A stretch of DNA of 64,000 nucleotides, taken from assembly GCA_004764695.1 (NCBI GenBank), contig SMSO01000004.1, forward strand, positions 456,501 to 520,500, given 5' to 3'. The DNA comes from Schizochytrium sp. TIO01. Lineage: Eukaryota; Sar; Bigyra; Thraustochytrida; Thraustochytriidae. Below the pieces are notes generated by a model, which did no database searches, was not told where the DNA came from, and worked only from the letters and a program-made list of their open reading frames with translations. Positions within the stretch are counted from its first letter, which is position 1, and the number at the start of each line of letters is the position of its first letter. This document shows positions 12,601 to 23,348 of the stretch, piece after piece. The position numbers were made by a program, and so were the translations under genes.

Positions 12601-13854
12601 GTCACACCGAGAGAATTTGTGACGTTTGCTGCTTCTATTCGTTTTGATACTCCTATGAAGAGAATTTCCCGAATATTTAATCGTATAACGCTCTTACCTT
12701 ACAAATCTCTATTCTAAAAAGAACACTCTTATTGTCCAATAAATCCCTATATAAATTGTGTATATAAATTGTATTCTTGTAACGATGATTATTCTTGTCA
12801 AAAAGAAGCGGTTTGGGGGTCGCCAGGCCTCAATCACTCTAAGATAGTTTTAGCTGATCTCTGAAGTACTCCAGACTATGGATAGTCTCGGCTATGACGC
12901 AATGCTCTACGCACGGCCTTGTTTCAGGTGTTATTTGCCATCTTTCATTTCAATTCTTCATAAATTTTCTTCCTTCAACCACTTTATGTGATTCTGACAA
13001 AAATCAAACGTGAATGATCCCTTCTTATTATATATATTTTATTGAGATGGCAATATAATATTATATTTTCAGGAGAGTCCTGCGTCTCACGGTTTTCCCC
13101 ATGTATTTGGCTTTGAATGAATTTCCAGGACTGTTTCCCTGTGGAAAGGTAAACTGTGATGTGCTTCCCCCAAATCTTCTAAAGCATTTGTGCTTGGTAA
13201 TTACTTAGCTTGTAGTCTAATGTTATAACGCTAGTATGATCTCACGTATATCAAATCGATCATCCTCATATTTAAGCACCTGCCTACCTAGCAAGCTGAG
13301 TACGAAATTGATTTGGGTTGACTCATATTGACCCAAACGTTTGAGAAACAAAAATAAAGAATAACGAAGAAAATTTACGGGACAAATAAAAGTTGAACAT
13401 GCAGCCCATCTATGTGCAACAGCAAAACATGTAAGCCCCCGGTTGCCTCTCCCGGCGTAACTTACAGAAGCTATTGTCTGTCCCATGTCCCTGGCAGGCA
13501 CTGAGTTCGCAGTCCCGAAATATATGGGTCCCATACTCCTCCCTAGCAGATGTAAGGTATGGTGTGTACTCCGCTATCAACGGCATCAAAATGGGAACTT
13601 GCGAGGGCTTTCATTGACGCTTTCTTTATAGCTATCTATTTGCCCATTCATGCTTCGCAATTGAACGCGGTGTCTACATTTCTGTCGAAAGAGTGATACG
13701 AGACGAAGGCGTGTTTTGACATATTGCGTGGTTTCACTATTCTTACTCTTATAGAAGTTCTCTGACAGCTTCTCAAATGTGCAAGGCGCAGTAGCGCGGA
13801 GCTTCTCTTGAGTCTACAGAGAGATAGACACATTGAGATCGCGGCATCGTCAAC
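6601..13854. other. AT-rich gene desert
   Basis: About 7 kb of AT-rich DNA with stop codons dense in all six frames. The longest open stretches (for example 9314-9589 plus and 10823-11197 plus) show no domain, no credible start and no consistent splice partners. There are few microsatellites, unlike the spacers to either side. I see no terminal repeats, integrase, transposase or reverse-transcriptase motifs. It could be decayed mobile-element DNA, long UTR or introns, or simply spacer. Confidence 0.5.
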
Positions 13855-15933
13855 ATGCTCGGCAACTCGTCGCCACCTATGATGCAGTCACGCCGACTTG
13901 CACTCAAAGAGGTCACACGGGAAGAACTTCATGAGTCGAAAGATCAAGCCCGGCATGAGCTCCCAAAAGCAGTCCAAAAGATGTCGCGCGCAGACACAGT
14001 ATGCAGGTTCTGTGGCGTATCATACCTTATTTTCAATGAGTTCAAAGATCTCGAGAGCAAACTTCAAGTGACCCAAGAAGAATTACAGGAGGCTAAGAGG
14101 ACGAATAACCTTGATGAGCGGATTGAACAAGCTCTCACAGAACAGGCATCAAAGTTTGATCTGGAACGTAAGCAACTTCAAGCGAAATTCAATAAGCAAG
14201 AAAGCAACTTCGTCAAAGATATTCAGCAGCGAGATGACCTCGCGCACCGCAAGCAACTTGTTCTGCAACAGCAGATTGCTCGTCTTGCTCGAAGTTTGGG
14301 CTCAATTCGGACAGAACATGAGAGCTTACGGAGTTTTGTGAAAAAATCTATACGCACTGAGCGCTCTACACTTCAAGATGCTTTTCGAAATGTTATTGAT
14401 CGAGCAGGGAGCATTGAACATGGCATTTCAAAACATCAGAACGAGGCACTCTCGCATGAGCAAAAGGCAGTAGAACTCCATTCCGAAATTTTGAAGCAAA
14501 CACAAGAAGTAAACGAATTTAAGCGCGAAATCAAAAGGCTTCAAGAAGATCTCCAGGCCGCTCAGACAAACGCTGCGAGCTCAATTTCGGATCTCACATC
14601 CAAAACAGAGGCAGACATTTCGAATCTCCAGAAAGAACACAGAAAGGAAGTTGAGTCTCTTGTCAAGAAGCACATGCACATGTTAGAGAAAGAAAGAGCA
14701 GAAAATATAACCAGGGTCCAAGACCTCAAAGCGAATTGGAGCTCTGAGCGACTACGAATTGAAGCAGAAGCTTACGCAAATCTAAGTCAACTTCGGAATG
14801 ACCTCGAAACGCGTTTCCGAGAAGAACGAATAAAACAATTTGAATCGCACAGTTTAGAAATTGAACAAGGAAAGCTCATTATGAGGACGGTGCAGGAGCG
14901 CCTGAAAGGTATTGAATCTGAACGCGAACATCTTCAATGCGACTTGGAAACATTAAAAACGAAGTATGCACACATGCAAGAGAAATTTACACAAGCGGAA
15001 AAGGCGCGGTTGGATGTCTTGACAGACCTCCAACAAGCGCAGGGATCAGCAAACGAAGCGAGCTCACAGTGTGCAAAATTTGAGGCCGAGTTACGTATCA
15101 CAATCGATCATCACACATCAGAAGTTCAACGTCTTGAAGCAGAGATTTCCAAACTACAAGATTGTGCAGGAGCCTTGAGATCAAAGGAGGAGGCAACTGC
15201 AATTGAGCTTGCCAATATTCGGCAGCAGTCAGCACAGCAGTCTCTTAGATTAGAAGAGACATTAGACAAATTACAAGATGCTAATGAGAGAATCAAACAA
15301 ATGCAATCTTTGGTTCAAAGCATCGAAACTCAAAATGCGATTGAACAATCGAGTGTCGTTAGAGAGTTGGAAAAGCAGTTGCAAAAAGCACAAGATAATG
15401 CAACCCAGACCTCGGTACAAGCCTTAAAAGAAAAAAGGCAGGTTGAAGCTGAACTGATATCTCTACGAGCAGAAGTTGAAGATACGAAACAGGTCATTGC
15501 AAAGGCGAATCAAAAAATCGACATCTTAGAAGCCTCATTACAAGCCAAAAATGCATCGCTGCAACAAGTTGAGGCTCTGTGTAAGGAGCTACAGTCAGAG
15601 ACAACGAATCTTCGCTTGATTCGCGCTCAATGTGAAAATTATAAACAACAGCTTGCAGAGTTGCAAGGTGTAAGAAATCATTGCAAGGACCTCGAGAAGC
15701 AACTTGCAGATGTGAATAACACGATACAGAATACAGCTAAACAACAAAATACTACTAGTAGCGATGAGGTAATTGGACCTTCTTTTGAAGACCTTGAGGC
15801 ATTAGAACAGCATATGATTCGTCTCTCAGGCTTAGTTCGTCAGAAAGATGCAGAGATTAAAGTATTACAAGCCACAGTCCACCGACAGTGCCTTGAACGT
15901 ACATCTATTCTGAGTAGTAATCAGAGAACTTAA
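13855..15933 (+). CDS. LEKR1-like coiled-coil protein
   Basis: A single 692-codon frame from ATG 13855. After a 45-residue lead there is a short conserved block, residues 43-65, with a Cys-x-x-Cys pair (Cys50, Cys53) in the sequence VCRFCGVSYLIFNEF. The remainder, about 65-690, is almost continuous heptad-like Glu/Lys/Gln/Leu-rich coiled coil. From memory, the block resembles the N-terminus of animal LEKR1 (leucine-, glutamate- and lysine-rich protein 1), where a near-identical motif precedes coiled coil. LEKR1 relatives occur mainly in lineages with cilia or flagella, so a role in the flagellum or basal body is inferred. The gene is intronless here and converges with the G-alpha gene. Coiled coil alone would not identify it; the Cys motif is the diagnostic part. 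Confidence 0.75.
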   Translation: MLGNSSPPMMQSRRLALKEVTREELHESKDQARHELPKAVQKMSRADTVCRFCGVSYLIFNEFKDLESKLQVTQEELQEAKRTNNLDERIEQALTEQASKFDLERKQLQAKFNKQESNFVKDIQQRDDLAHRKQLVLQQQIARLARSLGSIRTEHESLRSFVKKSIRTERSTLQDAFRNVIDRAGSIEHGISKHQNEALSHEQKAVELHSEILKQTQEVNEFKREIKRLQEDLQAAQTNAASSISDLTSKTEADISNLQKEHRKEVESLVKKHMHMLEKERAENITRVQDLKANWSSERLRIEAEAYANLSQLRNDLETRFREERIKQFESHSLEIEQGKLIMRTVQERLKGIESEREHLQCDLETLKTKYAHMQEKFTQAEKARLDVLTDLQQAQGSANEASSQCAKFEAELRITIDHHTSEVQRLEAEISKLQDCAGALRSKEEATAIELANIRQQSAQQSLRLEETLDKLQDANERIKQMQSLVQSIETQNAIEQSSVVRELEKQLQKAQDNATQTSVQALKEKRQVEAELISLRAEVEDTKQVIAKANQKIDILEASLQAKNASLQQVEALCKELQSETTNLRLIRAQCENYKQQLAELQGVRNHCKDLEKQLADVNNTIQNTAKQQNTTSSDEVIGPSFEDLEALEQHMIRLSGLVRQKDAEIKVLQATVHRQCLERTSILSSNQRT

Positions 15934-16949
15934 TTATTATCTACAGAGCTAAGGGACGTTGGTTGTTATGTTGGGCTTTCCTATTTGTATGTTATGATAC
16001 TTACAATCAGCAAATATAGAGTGCGCTTGGTTCTTTTGCTTTTGCTTTTTTTTTGTCATCCATGTGTGCGATTGATTTAAATATGTCAAACTCCTAATGA
16101 TTGTCTCGAACTGCGAGTGCAAAGCGGAAAATGTTTCCTTCGTCCATTAGAATTTATAAAGAATCGTCTAAGGAAAAGAACATTAATGATTATTGAGCAT
16201 TAAGCAAGCTCTCGTTAAACCCCTCTGCCTTTTATATATTAAATGTAGTTTTTTATCAATAGTACTGGATGCTATTTAACACCTTATCATGATTCGTAAC
16301 TAAATATCCCACAATTTAGGAGAGAGAAAAATGATTTTGTATGGGTATGCAAGAAGAAACGGTGATGCAGCTGGAGAATGAAGTCTTTTTCAAAAGATTT
16401 CCTCCTGTTTCATCAAAATTAGAGGCAGACATTAGGCAAGCAAGCGCGTTATCACTAGCACAATCTATGTTGGGTATCTACCAGTTTATTTATTCTAAAA
16501 AGTAACCTCAATTCAGCGATTTCCAGCTGAAAGGTCCTAAAAGAAGATAATGAGCTACAATTGCACACGTGCGCGCAGCAACGTTTGATCTTACATTCAA
16601 ATCATGATCTGGTTGTAGGCAGCAACAACTAACCTAACTAACTACTGAATCACAGCGAACAAACGCAAGTTGACCTCCTCGCATGATGGTTGATTGCGCG
16701 CTTCCTCGCCCCCCCCCCAAAAAAACAGGGAGTTTTCTTTTAATGCTCTATAAACCACCAGGTGGTGATAGATGGCAATGCAGTCGGAAAAGATAAAAAA
16801 TATCAAACAGCGCGAAATCTCTATTATTTCTTCGAATGGGATAACGTTAAAAAATGATGTTGGTGGAGAATGTAGGTATAGATGAAAGATATATAGCGAA
16901 AATAGCAGGCAGCTAAACACACAGATAGGCTCGCAAGCTTGCGAGATCA
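15934..16949. other. Convergent 3' spacer
   Basis: About 1 kb between two converging genes. It is AT-rich with a T-run near 16045 and a C-run near 16711-16719. It probably holds both 3' UTRs; I see no additional gene. Confidence 0.6.
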
Positions 16950-18038
16950 TCAAGTTGGCATGAGCCCAAGTGCTTCAAGGCTGTCTCGCAAAATAGAGTC
17001 CTTGCAGGCGTCGAATACTACCTGAACACCGTAGGTGTCAGTGGCACAGGTGACGTGTGTAAAAATGGTCTTTCTGGGGTCCTTTTTCTGCGCTAAGAAC
17101 TTTCGGCGCATCCAGTCTGCACCTTCTTGATAGTCAAAGCCAGTCGGAGCATCAGGAAAAAGCCCAGATTTATTAATGGGTATTTTGCGTTCACACAGTT
17201 TGTAGCGAAAGATATCGCTCTTGTTGAGGAAGAGCACAAGGTTTGTGCGTGTAAACCATTCGGAATTGCAAATATTATCGAAGAGTTCGAGCGCTTCTTC
17301 AAGGCGGTTTTTGTCTCTAGCTTCGAAAAGCATTTGGTCGTATTCGGAGATAGCCGCAACAAAGATGACAGCGGTTACCTCTTGAAAGCAGTGGATCCAT
17401 TTTCGTCGCTCGTTACGTTGGCCACCAACATCAATCAGTACAAAGTTAAAGCCGTCAATGTCGAACTGCTCCTCAACAATGCCGGAGGTGCGCACACGTG
17501 CGCGAATAGCATCTGCTATGCTCGGGATCCACGACGGTCCACCCCATTCAGGGTATTTATGACATTGCTTCGCGAAGTCTTCCCATCCATCAAGCACCTG
17601 AAAGTTTGATCGATCGTCCCAAGCTGCGAGAAAGTTCGGGTCTTGGTACAAAGTTGCGATAGCGTGTGCTGTTTCTGCGGTCAGCTCGACATTTTCCTCC
17701 ACCTCAAGCACCTTGTCTCCCAGAGTTTTGGACTCGCCCTCCAGAGGACGACCTGCTACGCCTTCGTTTGCGGCGCGAATAATTGCCTGTGCACCGCTTA
17801 CCAAGTTGTTGTGAATTGCGATGCGCAGTGCCGCGCGTTTCGCCTCGCTATAGCCTTCGCCATACAAGATCTGCATTTGCTTGAAAATGGTTGACTTGCC
17901 ACTGGAGCCTGCGCCCAAAAGGAGCAACTTGAGAAGCTGCTGTTGAGCCTTTTTCGCATGTCTTAAGTCATTGTTGATCTTGTCATCGACCTTGTTCGGC
18001 GTGTCATTCTCAGGCCCTTTGGACATGCGGCACCCCAT
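16950..18038 (-). CDS. Heterotrimeric G-protein alpha subunit
   Basis: A 362-residue protein of normal G-alpha length. I chose the ATG at 18038 rather than the in-frame ATG at 18068 because it gives the acylation signature MGC (Gly2 for myristoylation, Cys3 for palmitoylation). The motifs appear in order: P-loop GAGSSGKS (42-49), helical domain (about 65-175), switch I with catalytic Arg181 and Thr184, switch II DVGGQ (203-207, catalytic Gln207), NKSD (272-275) and TCATDT (330-335). It should bind and hydrolyse GTP at the inner plasma membrane downstream of a seven-helix receptor. One such receptor (class C) lies 7.6 kb away on the same strand. Two points are unusual: Ser45 replaces the near-universal Glu of GAGESGKS, and the C-terminus (GLMPT) lacks the cysteine found four residues from the end in Gi-type subunits. 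Confidence 0.95.
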   Translation of the reverse strand: MGCRMSKGPENDTPNKVDDKINNDLRHAKKAQQQLLKLLLLGAGSSGKSTIFKQMQILYGEGYSEAKRAALRIAIHNNLVSGAQAIIRAANEGVAGRPLEGESKTLGDKVLEVEENVELTAETAHAIATLYQDPNFLAAWDDRSNFQVLDGWEDFAKQCHKYPEWGGPSWIPSIADAIRARVRTSGIVEEQFDIDGFNFVLIDVGGQRNERRKWIHCFQEVTAVIFVAAISEYDQMLFEARDKNRLEEALELFDNICNSEWFTRTNLVLFLNKSDIFRYKLCERKIPINKSGLFPDAPTGFDYQEGADWMRRKFLAQKKDPRKTIFTHVTCATDTYGVQVVFDACKDSILRDSLEALGLMPT

Positions 18039-18188
18039 CCTGCCGAGAAATGAAGTACAACAGTACACGAATATTTCGTTAACTCGCTTGCAAGTTGAAG
18101 AAACGTATTTGCCGTCGTTACAATTCGCACACGGAACCCTTCTTTTTACACAGGTAATAGCGGCTTAAGAGTCAACAATTGAATAACA
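18039..18188. promoter_or_regulatory. Short divergent promoter region
   Basis: Only 150 bp separate the G-alpha start (minus) from the first ATG of the plus-strand candidate at 18189. If that gene is real, both promoters must be shared here. No TATA-like element stands out. Confidence 0.4.
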
Positions 18189-18953
18189 ATGAACAATGCA
18201 ATGGAGGTCCCCGAGGCCAGATTGGAGTTTTGTCGTCGAATTAACTGCTTCGCAGAGACTCCCGAGACTTTCACAAGCGCTTTCAATGAGTCAGTTCACA
18301 ACCAAGCAGATCTCAATGTGGTGAATAAAATGAATTTAATCCTGGTTTCTCTAGCGAGACAGATGAATCGAAGCAAGGAGGCTGAGTTGAACTCCTTTGA
18401 CGAACAAGACTCAATGCAAAAACCGCTGCTCCAGCAGCAATGACAACCACAAATATAGTCGAGAAAAAGTGAATTGGGAGGTCCACCAGCGCTTGTTCAA
18501 GTGCGATATGATCGTTTCAAGGTGGTGTGGAATAGACTGCGTCGCGAAAACGCTCAAGTTGATCTAGATCTGAGGTCGATTTTGATCTGATTATATTCAA
18601 CTGGGCTAACCTGGCAATTTCTGACCTTGTCCAAGCAGAGTCAAGCAAAGTCTAATCAAGTCGTGTCCAGTGACACGGTTGAGGATGCTCCGCAGGCCCA
18701 AAAGCTGATGGAAAAGTACGCGTGGGTCCACACGGACTTGTTGGCCTCCTTCACAGCGAATGGGGCCGACCTCGGCACGAGCGAGCAGCGAGAGCGGCGG
18801 TCCTCGCAGTGCAAAGGGTTTCCTGCCTTGGCGTTAGACACAGACGACAGTACCCCCGGTGGCGGCGGCGCTGCTCCTGCGCTGCGCTCCGCCTCCGTCC
18901 TGCGCAGCGAAGGCCGGGAGAGGAGGGCGATCGGCGCGAAGATGAAGGATTGA
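18189..18953 (+). CDS. Uncharacterised, probably multi-exon gene
   Basis: Not recognised. Three open segments lie in series. The first is 18189-18443, 84 codons from an ATG. The second is 18459-18590, in the same frame, entered after an ATATAG that could be an acceptor, and reading a basic amphipathic stretch (RYDRFKVVWNRLRREN). The third begins after a pyrimidine-rich CAAGCAG ending near 18638 and runs to TGA at 18951-18953 (about 105 codons, ending in a Gly/Ala-rich GC-rich tail). The splice joins are not certain, so the exact protein cannot be written. The composition of segments two and three is unlike the AT-rich spacer that follows. It may instead be one or two short unrelated ORFs. Confidence 0.35.
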
Positions 18954-21069
18954 TGCAAACTTGAATACTAAAACATATTCACTCATTTACTTATTTCGTT
19001 TGTTTCTTTCTAGTACCCGATAGGTGCATGTCTATATTTTACTCTACGACTGACATCGATGAATTTTTGCAAGTCTTTCTTTCTTTTCCTTTCTAAAATA
19101 AAGAAAATCATAAAACAAAATAAATGAAGAATAATGAGGAAATAAATCACCTAACTTCTACTACGAATAAACACAGCAATAAGCGACTCTTCTTCATTCA
19201 TAGACAAGGGCACCGGCAAAAGCTCAACCAAGCGAATGATCGCGTCTCTATAAGCCTCGCTCACCGCTCTTCGCATTATTACCTGCTGCCTCTCTTTGCT
19301 TTCAGTGACTTGCTACAAGGAATAAATTATTTTTACTTTAAAACATGAGTGAATGGGCTCTTTCTTCTTTCGAGTTCTGCTCCATATAAATATCACAAAA
19401 ATTCTTTACTTTGTATTTTAAAACTTTGATTTAAAATAATAAAAAACAAACCAAAGAGATTCATCAGAGATCGCAATCAATCAATCAGATAATCAATCGA
19501 TCGTCAATCCTGTCATTCACACAGTTAATCTCAAGTTGAGAGGACTGCAAAAACCTGCGTCGTGCATCTGCCCACCTCGTCTCTGGTGGTCCTCCAACCA
19601 TGATCAACTAACACCTTTGCCATTCTTGTTGTTCGAGACCGACCTGTCTCCAGTTTTGATTGTTATTGGAATTGTCGAAAACAGACCTTTTCAAGAGTGG
19701 CGATGAACATTAATTAAGTACTTGTTTTCTATCTCCTTGACAGCAGAACAAAATGTCCACTATCGATGAACAAACAAATCACCAATAATAAACGAGTAGA
19801 CCCTACATCATGTGCGTATAATAATTAACAACAACGACAGGAGGTTTACATTTTTTAATATTATTTTTTAAAAGTAAAATTGTGACATACAATTAATTGT
19901 CTGCAAGTTGAAGCCTTCTTCTTCGATCGGCATCATCGTTATATGGAAGTCAGCCTCGAGAAATACTTGCTCTAGAGCCACGGCCATCACCCTTAAAGAC
20001 CCTGTCGAGATTTAGCACAGTGTTTGACGCCTTTAGCAGTTCTGAAGAAGCAGCACAGAATGCATTTATGCATTCCACGAAGATAGACTGTCCAAGCTTT
20101 TTATTTCTCAGGCCGAATAAAAGACGCTTTCAACTTGACTATCTACAGGAGCACTACTATCTATCTAGCTAGGCACCTACCTAGCCGCTAGAGAAAGCAA
20201 AAAAAGCTTCCTTGTTTGCCATTGTTCAATATTCTCAAGCCTATAGTTAAACGTAGCTACCAGCGCTACCGCCTGGACCCCATTGAATAAAATACCGAGC
20301 GAATCTGACAGCAGTAGCTTTTCCACTAAAAGAGTGCTACTCCACTTAGGAATTTCGGACAGACAGAGAGGTCCGCAGTTCTTAACTCACTCAGCCATAA
20401 AAAATTCGTGAACATAATATAATACAATGTAATATAATATAAATTCTATACTATACTGTACTATAATATAAGAACAGCAAGTGAAAAGAACACCTTGCTA
20501 GTAATGCTGAGCACATCCAATCACTTGCATGTACTGGCCATAAGCTCTCCAAGGCAGCCGGCTTTCCCGTAATTCATGACCTCGTGCGGTTACGATCGAG
20601 CTCTCCTCCAGCTCCAGCGAGGACTTCGCTCCACTCGCTCGCTTCCTCGCTTGCTTGCTTGCTTGCTTTTGCTCGGGCTCTGTCGCTAATCTGCCGCTCT
20701 CGAGGCCGTTCTCTCCGTTCTGTTCTGCCTCGCTCGCTGTTCTGCAGGTGGGAGGCTAGTCCATGCGTAAGTAGTGGTAGCCGAGAGGATCATCATCCAC
20801 TTTCCACGAAAGCGTATTTTCTCCTTTCAAGGGCTCCAAAGTTATGCAGTCAGGCCGTGCGCTCCTTTAAAATAAGTAGAGGACAGACGAGAGAGACAGA
20901 GACTACTGCGTACAGTATGGACAGCGACCATTTAATCGGTTTGCAGGAACGAAAGTAAACATCGTCATTAGTAAATGAACAGAAGCAACCAGATAGACAG
21001 AAAGAAACTTTTATTTGCCTATAGTCATTATGGCGAATACTTCATACTAATGTTGCTTTTGCTATTCAT

Positions 21070-21150
21070 GTATTTATTTATTTATTTATTGTTTGATTGA
21101 TTGATTGATTGATTGATTGTTTGTTTGTTAGTTTGTTGTTGTTTATTTGT
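21070..21150. repeat. Compound (ATTT)n(ATTG)n(TTTG)n microsatellite
   Basis: Three related tetranucleotides follow one another, as expected from stepwise mutation within one expanding array. Confidence 0.9.
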
Positions 21151-22930
21151 TCCTCTGACTGAGACGATTCGGCGTGCTTTCCTTGCTCTCCCCAGGCCAC
21201 GCTCACAGGTCACTCACTCACTCGCAGCCTCGAGGCCGCTCGAAGCTCCTCCAAACGCCGCGTTGGCATCTCCAGGAGACAGACCGTCCATATCCGCTTC
21301 GAGTCTCCGCGCGCATCGCCTCTTCTGCTCTTCTGCGAGCGCAATGAGGAGAAGCAGAACAGCCAAACAGACTGAAAAAGAAAGACTAAAAAACCACTCA
21401 TTTCCATTCCTTCTCCTTCTTCTTCTTCTCTTCTGCGCTTTCGGAGCTGTTTGTCGCTTCTTATTAGGTTCCCAGTACCTCCTAAATTGAAGAAGAAGTT
21501 AAGTTTTCAGTTGATGGCGCTCCTAGACGCGCCTAGCCGACCCATAGGCACCTACCCGTCTGCGGGAGCTTTAAACAGTGTGTGTATTTTAGACACCGTC
21601 ATCATGTTGCAGATACCGCTTACGCCTAGCAGTGCTAACGCGCCCTGATTTTAGTACACGGGGCCTCTGTAGCTTATGCAGCAGTGCTACTGTTTGAGGT
21701 AGAGAGGAGACTAGCCTGCTCGCAAGCTGAATGTCTTGTTCAATGAGAGGTATTAGGTACCCACTAGGTAGGTCTTGTATCTACCATTAGAGTAAACTAT
21801 AGCACCTCAAGAGTGAAGATCCATGCTTCGAAATACTAAAAGGAAGAGTTCGGCGCCACTTCGCTCCCTCTCCCAGGTTCCACTGCGTCGGCCCGTATTT
21901 TATTCCATCCTAACATCTACCTACTGTTTACGCTACTCGTGATCTTTGTTTTCTACGCAGCTGTATTTTATTGCAGGCTGGCTTAACGGAGAGGGCTACC
22001 TAAATCGCTATGGCTTCATTGCTTATATATGAAGTAGAAAGGCCTATGGGGTTAGGAGTGGTTATGGTGTGCATAAGGGTGGCAGGTTGGTTGACTCGCT
22101 GAAAAGAAAAAGAAAAGGAAAGAGAAAAATAACTTGAAAGAAAAGAGAGGTTTTCAAGCTCTGAAGAAAAAAAGTACCGACTACACTACAATGGGAATGG
22201 CGTGGATAATGCCAACGATGAGTCAGGGCAACGCAACGATGATGGTTCAAGGCAATGCAATGAGATCAAAGGCGCCTATCAGTCATCGTTCTCACTTCCT
22301 ACCTATTATCTTGATTTTGTTCTCCCTCATTGTTAGTTTGCAGAGCCTATTCCCAATAGAACCAGGCGCCTAAGCCTAGGTACGGAGGTGCTACCCAGAA
22401 CGAAGGGCCCGTTCCACAGATCTCGCGTCATTTCCTTGCGAAGGAGGCAACCATATACGGGGCTTTGTTCTTGATGATCGAAAGGGGTCTGTCTGTCTTA
22501 CGCTCCACCACCATTCGCAAAAGCGCTCTTTGTCCAGAATCTATCGCTTCAAAGCTTCGTGATTCCTCGTGCTGTCCCGAACTCCCATCGTTCGCAGCAC
22601 TTTTTGTTCACGTTTTTTGTTTAGTTTAAACTTTAATCCTCAATGTTATAAGTTAAATTTTGCGTTTCGGGAAATACAAAATATTTACAAAAATAAATCA
22701 TCCATCAATTAAACTCATCAGCGGTTTTTGTCGTCGTCGTTGTTGCCGTTCTCGAGTAGAGATACATTGAAGAACCATTTGGGGATTGCTTTGTTTATAC
22801 ACTCGCAACTGCTTGAGATGGTGTATGATGTAATGTGCTTCAGCTGAAGTGGACTCATCTGTAGAAAGAACCTATCTTCTCCAGAGTGCTCGACTGATCG
22901 ATTGATTGAGTGATGCGATAGCGGGCATTT

Positions 22931-22989
22931 ATCTCTCTCTCTCTGGGCGTCCTAATCGTACTTGAAGCGAGAGAGAGAGAGAGAGAGAG
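22931..22989. repeat. (TC)n and (GA)n blocks forming a potential hairpin
   Basis: A TC run at about 22932-22945 and a GA run at about 22968-22989 are complementary, separated by a loop of about 22 nt. Confidence 0.8.
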
Positions 22990-23019
22990 TCTTCTCGAGA
23001 CAGTCACTGCTCGAGTAGT

Positions 23020-23048
23020 GACTGACTGACTGACTGACTGACTGACTG
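23020..23048. repeat. (ACTG)n microsatellite
   Basis: Seven ACTG units directly downstream of the GA block. Confidence 0.95.
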
Positions 23049-23316
23049 GGATCGAGTCAGAGCAGGTACGTGCTAGTAGAGACGCGTGCCAAGTGGAGCG
23101 TTCTGTTCAGGTACATAGCTGAGAAGAATTTATTGCCTGTACTATCTATGATCGATTGATTTAATTGTGCTATTCTGTTCTCTTCTCTTCTCGTTGGTGC
23201 ACTCTTGAAGTTTTTATATTTTATAGAGATTGGTTTCCAAAATTTGGGAAGGTTTTGGTTGATTGATTGATTGATTGATCATCCACTACATACTTTTTTA
23301 GTAATAATGTACTTGT

Positions 23317-23348
23317 ATGCATGCATGCATGCATGCATGCATGCATGC
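23317..23348. repeat. (ATGC)8 self-complementary microsatellite
   Basis: Eight ATGC units. The unit is self-complementary in register, so the array is palindromic and can extrude as a cruciform. Confidence 0.95.

Noticed and set aside
22931-23348. Repeat cluster as a CRISPR array
   Set aside because: Units are 2-4 bp tandem repeats without spacers, and the genome is eukaryotic.
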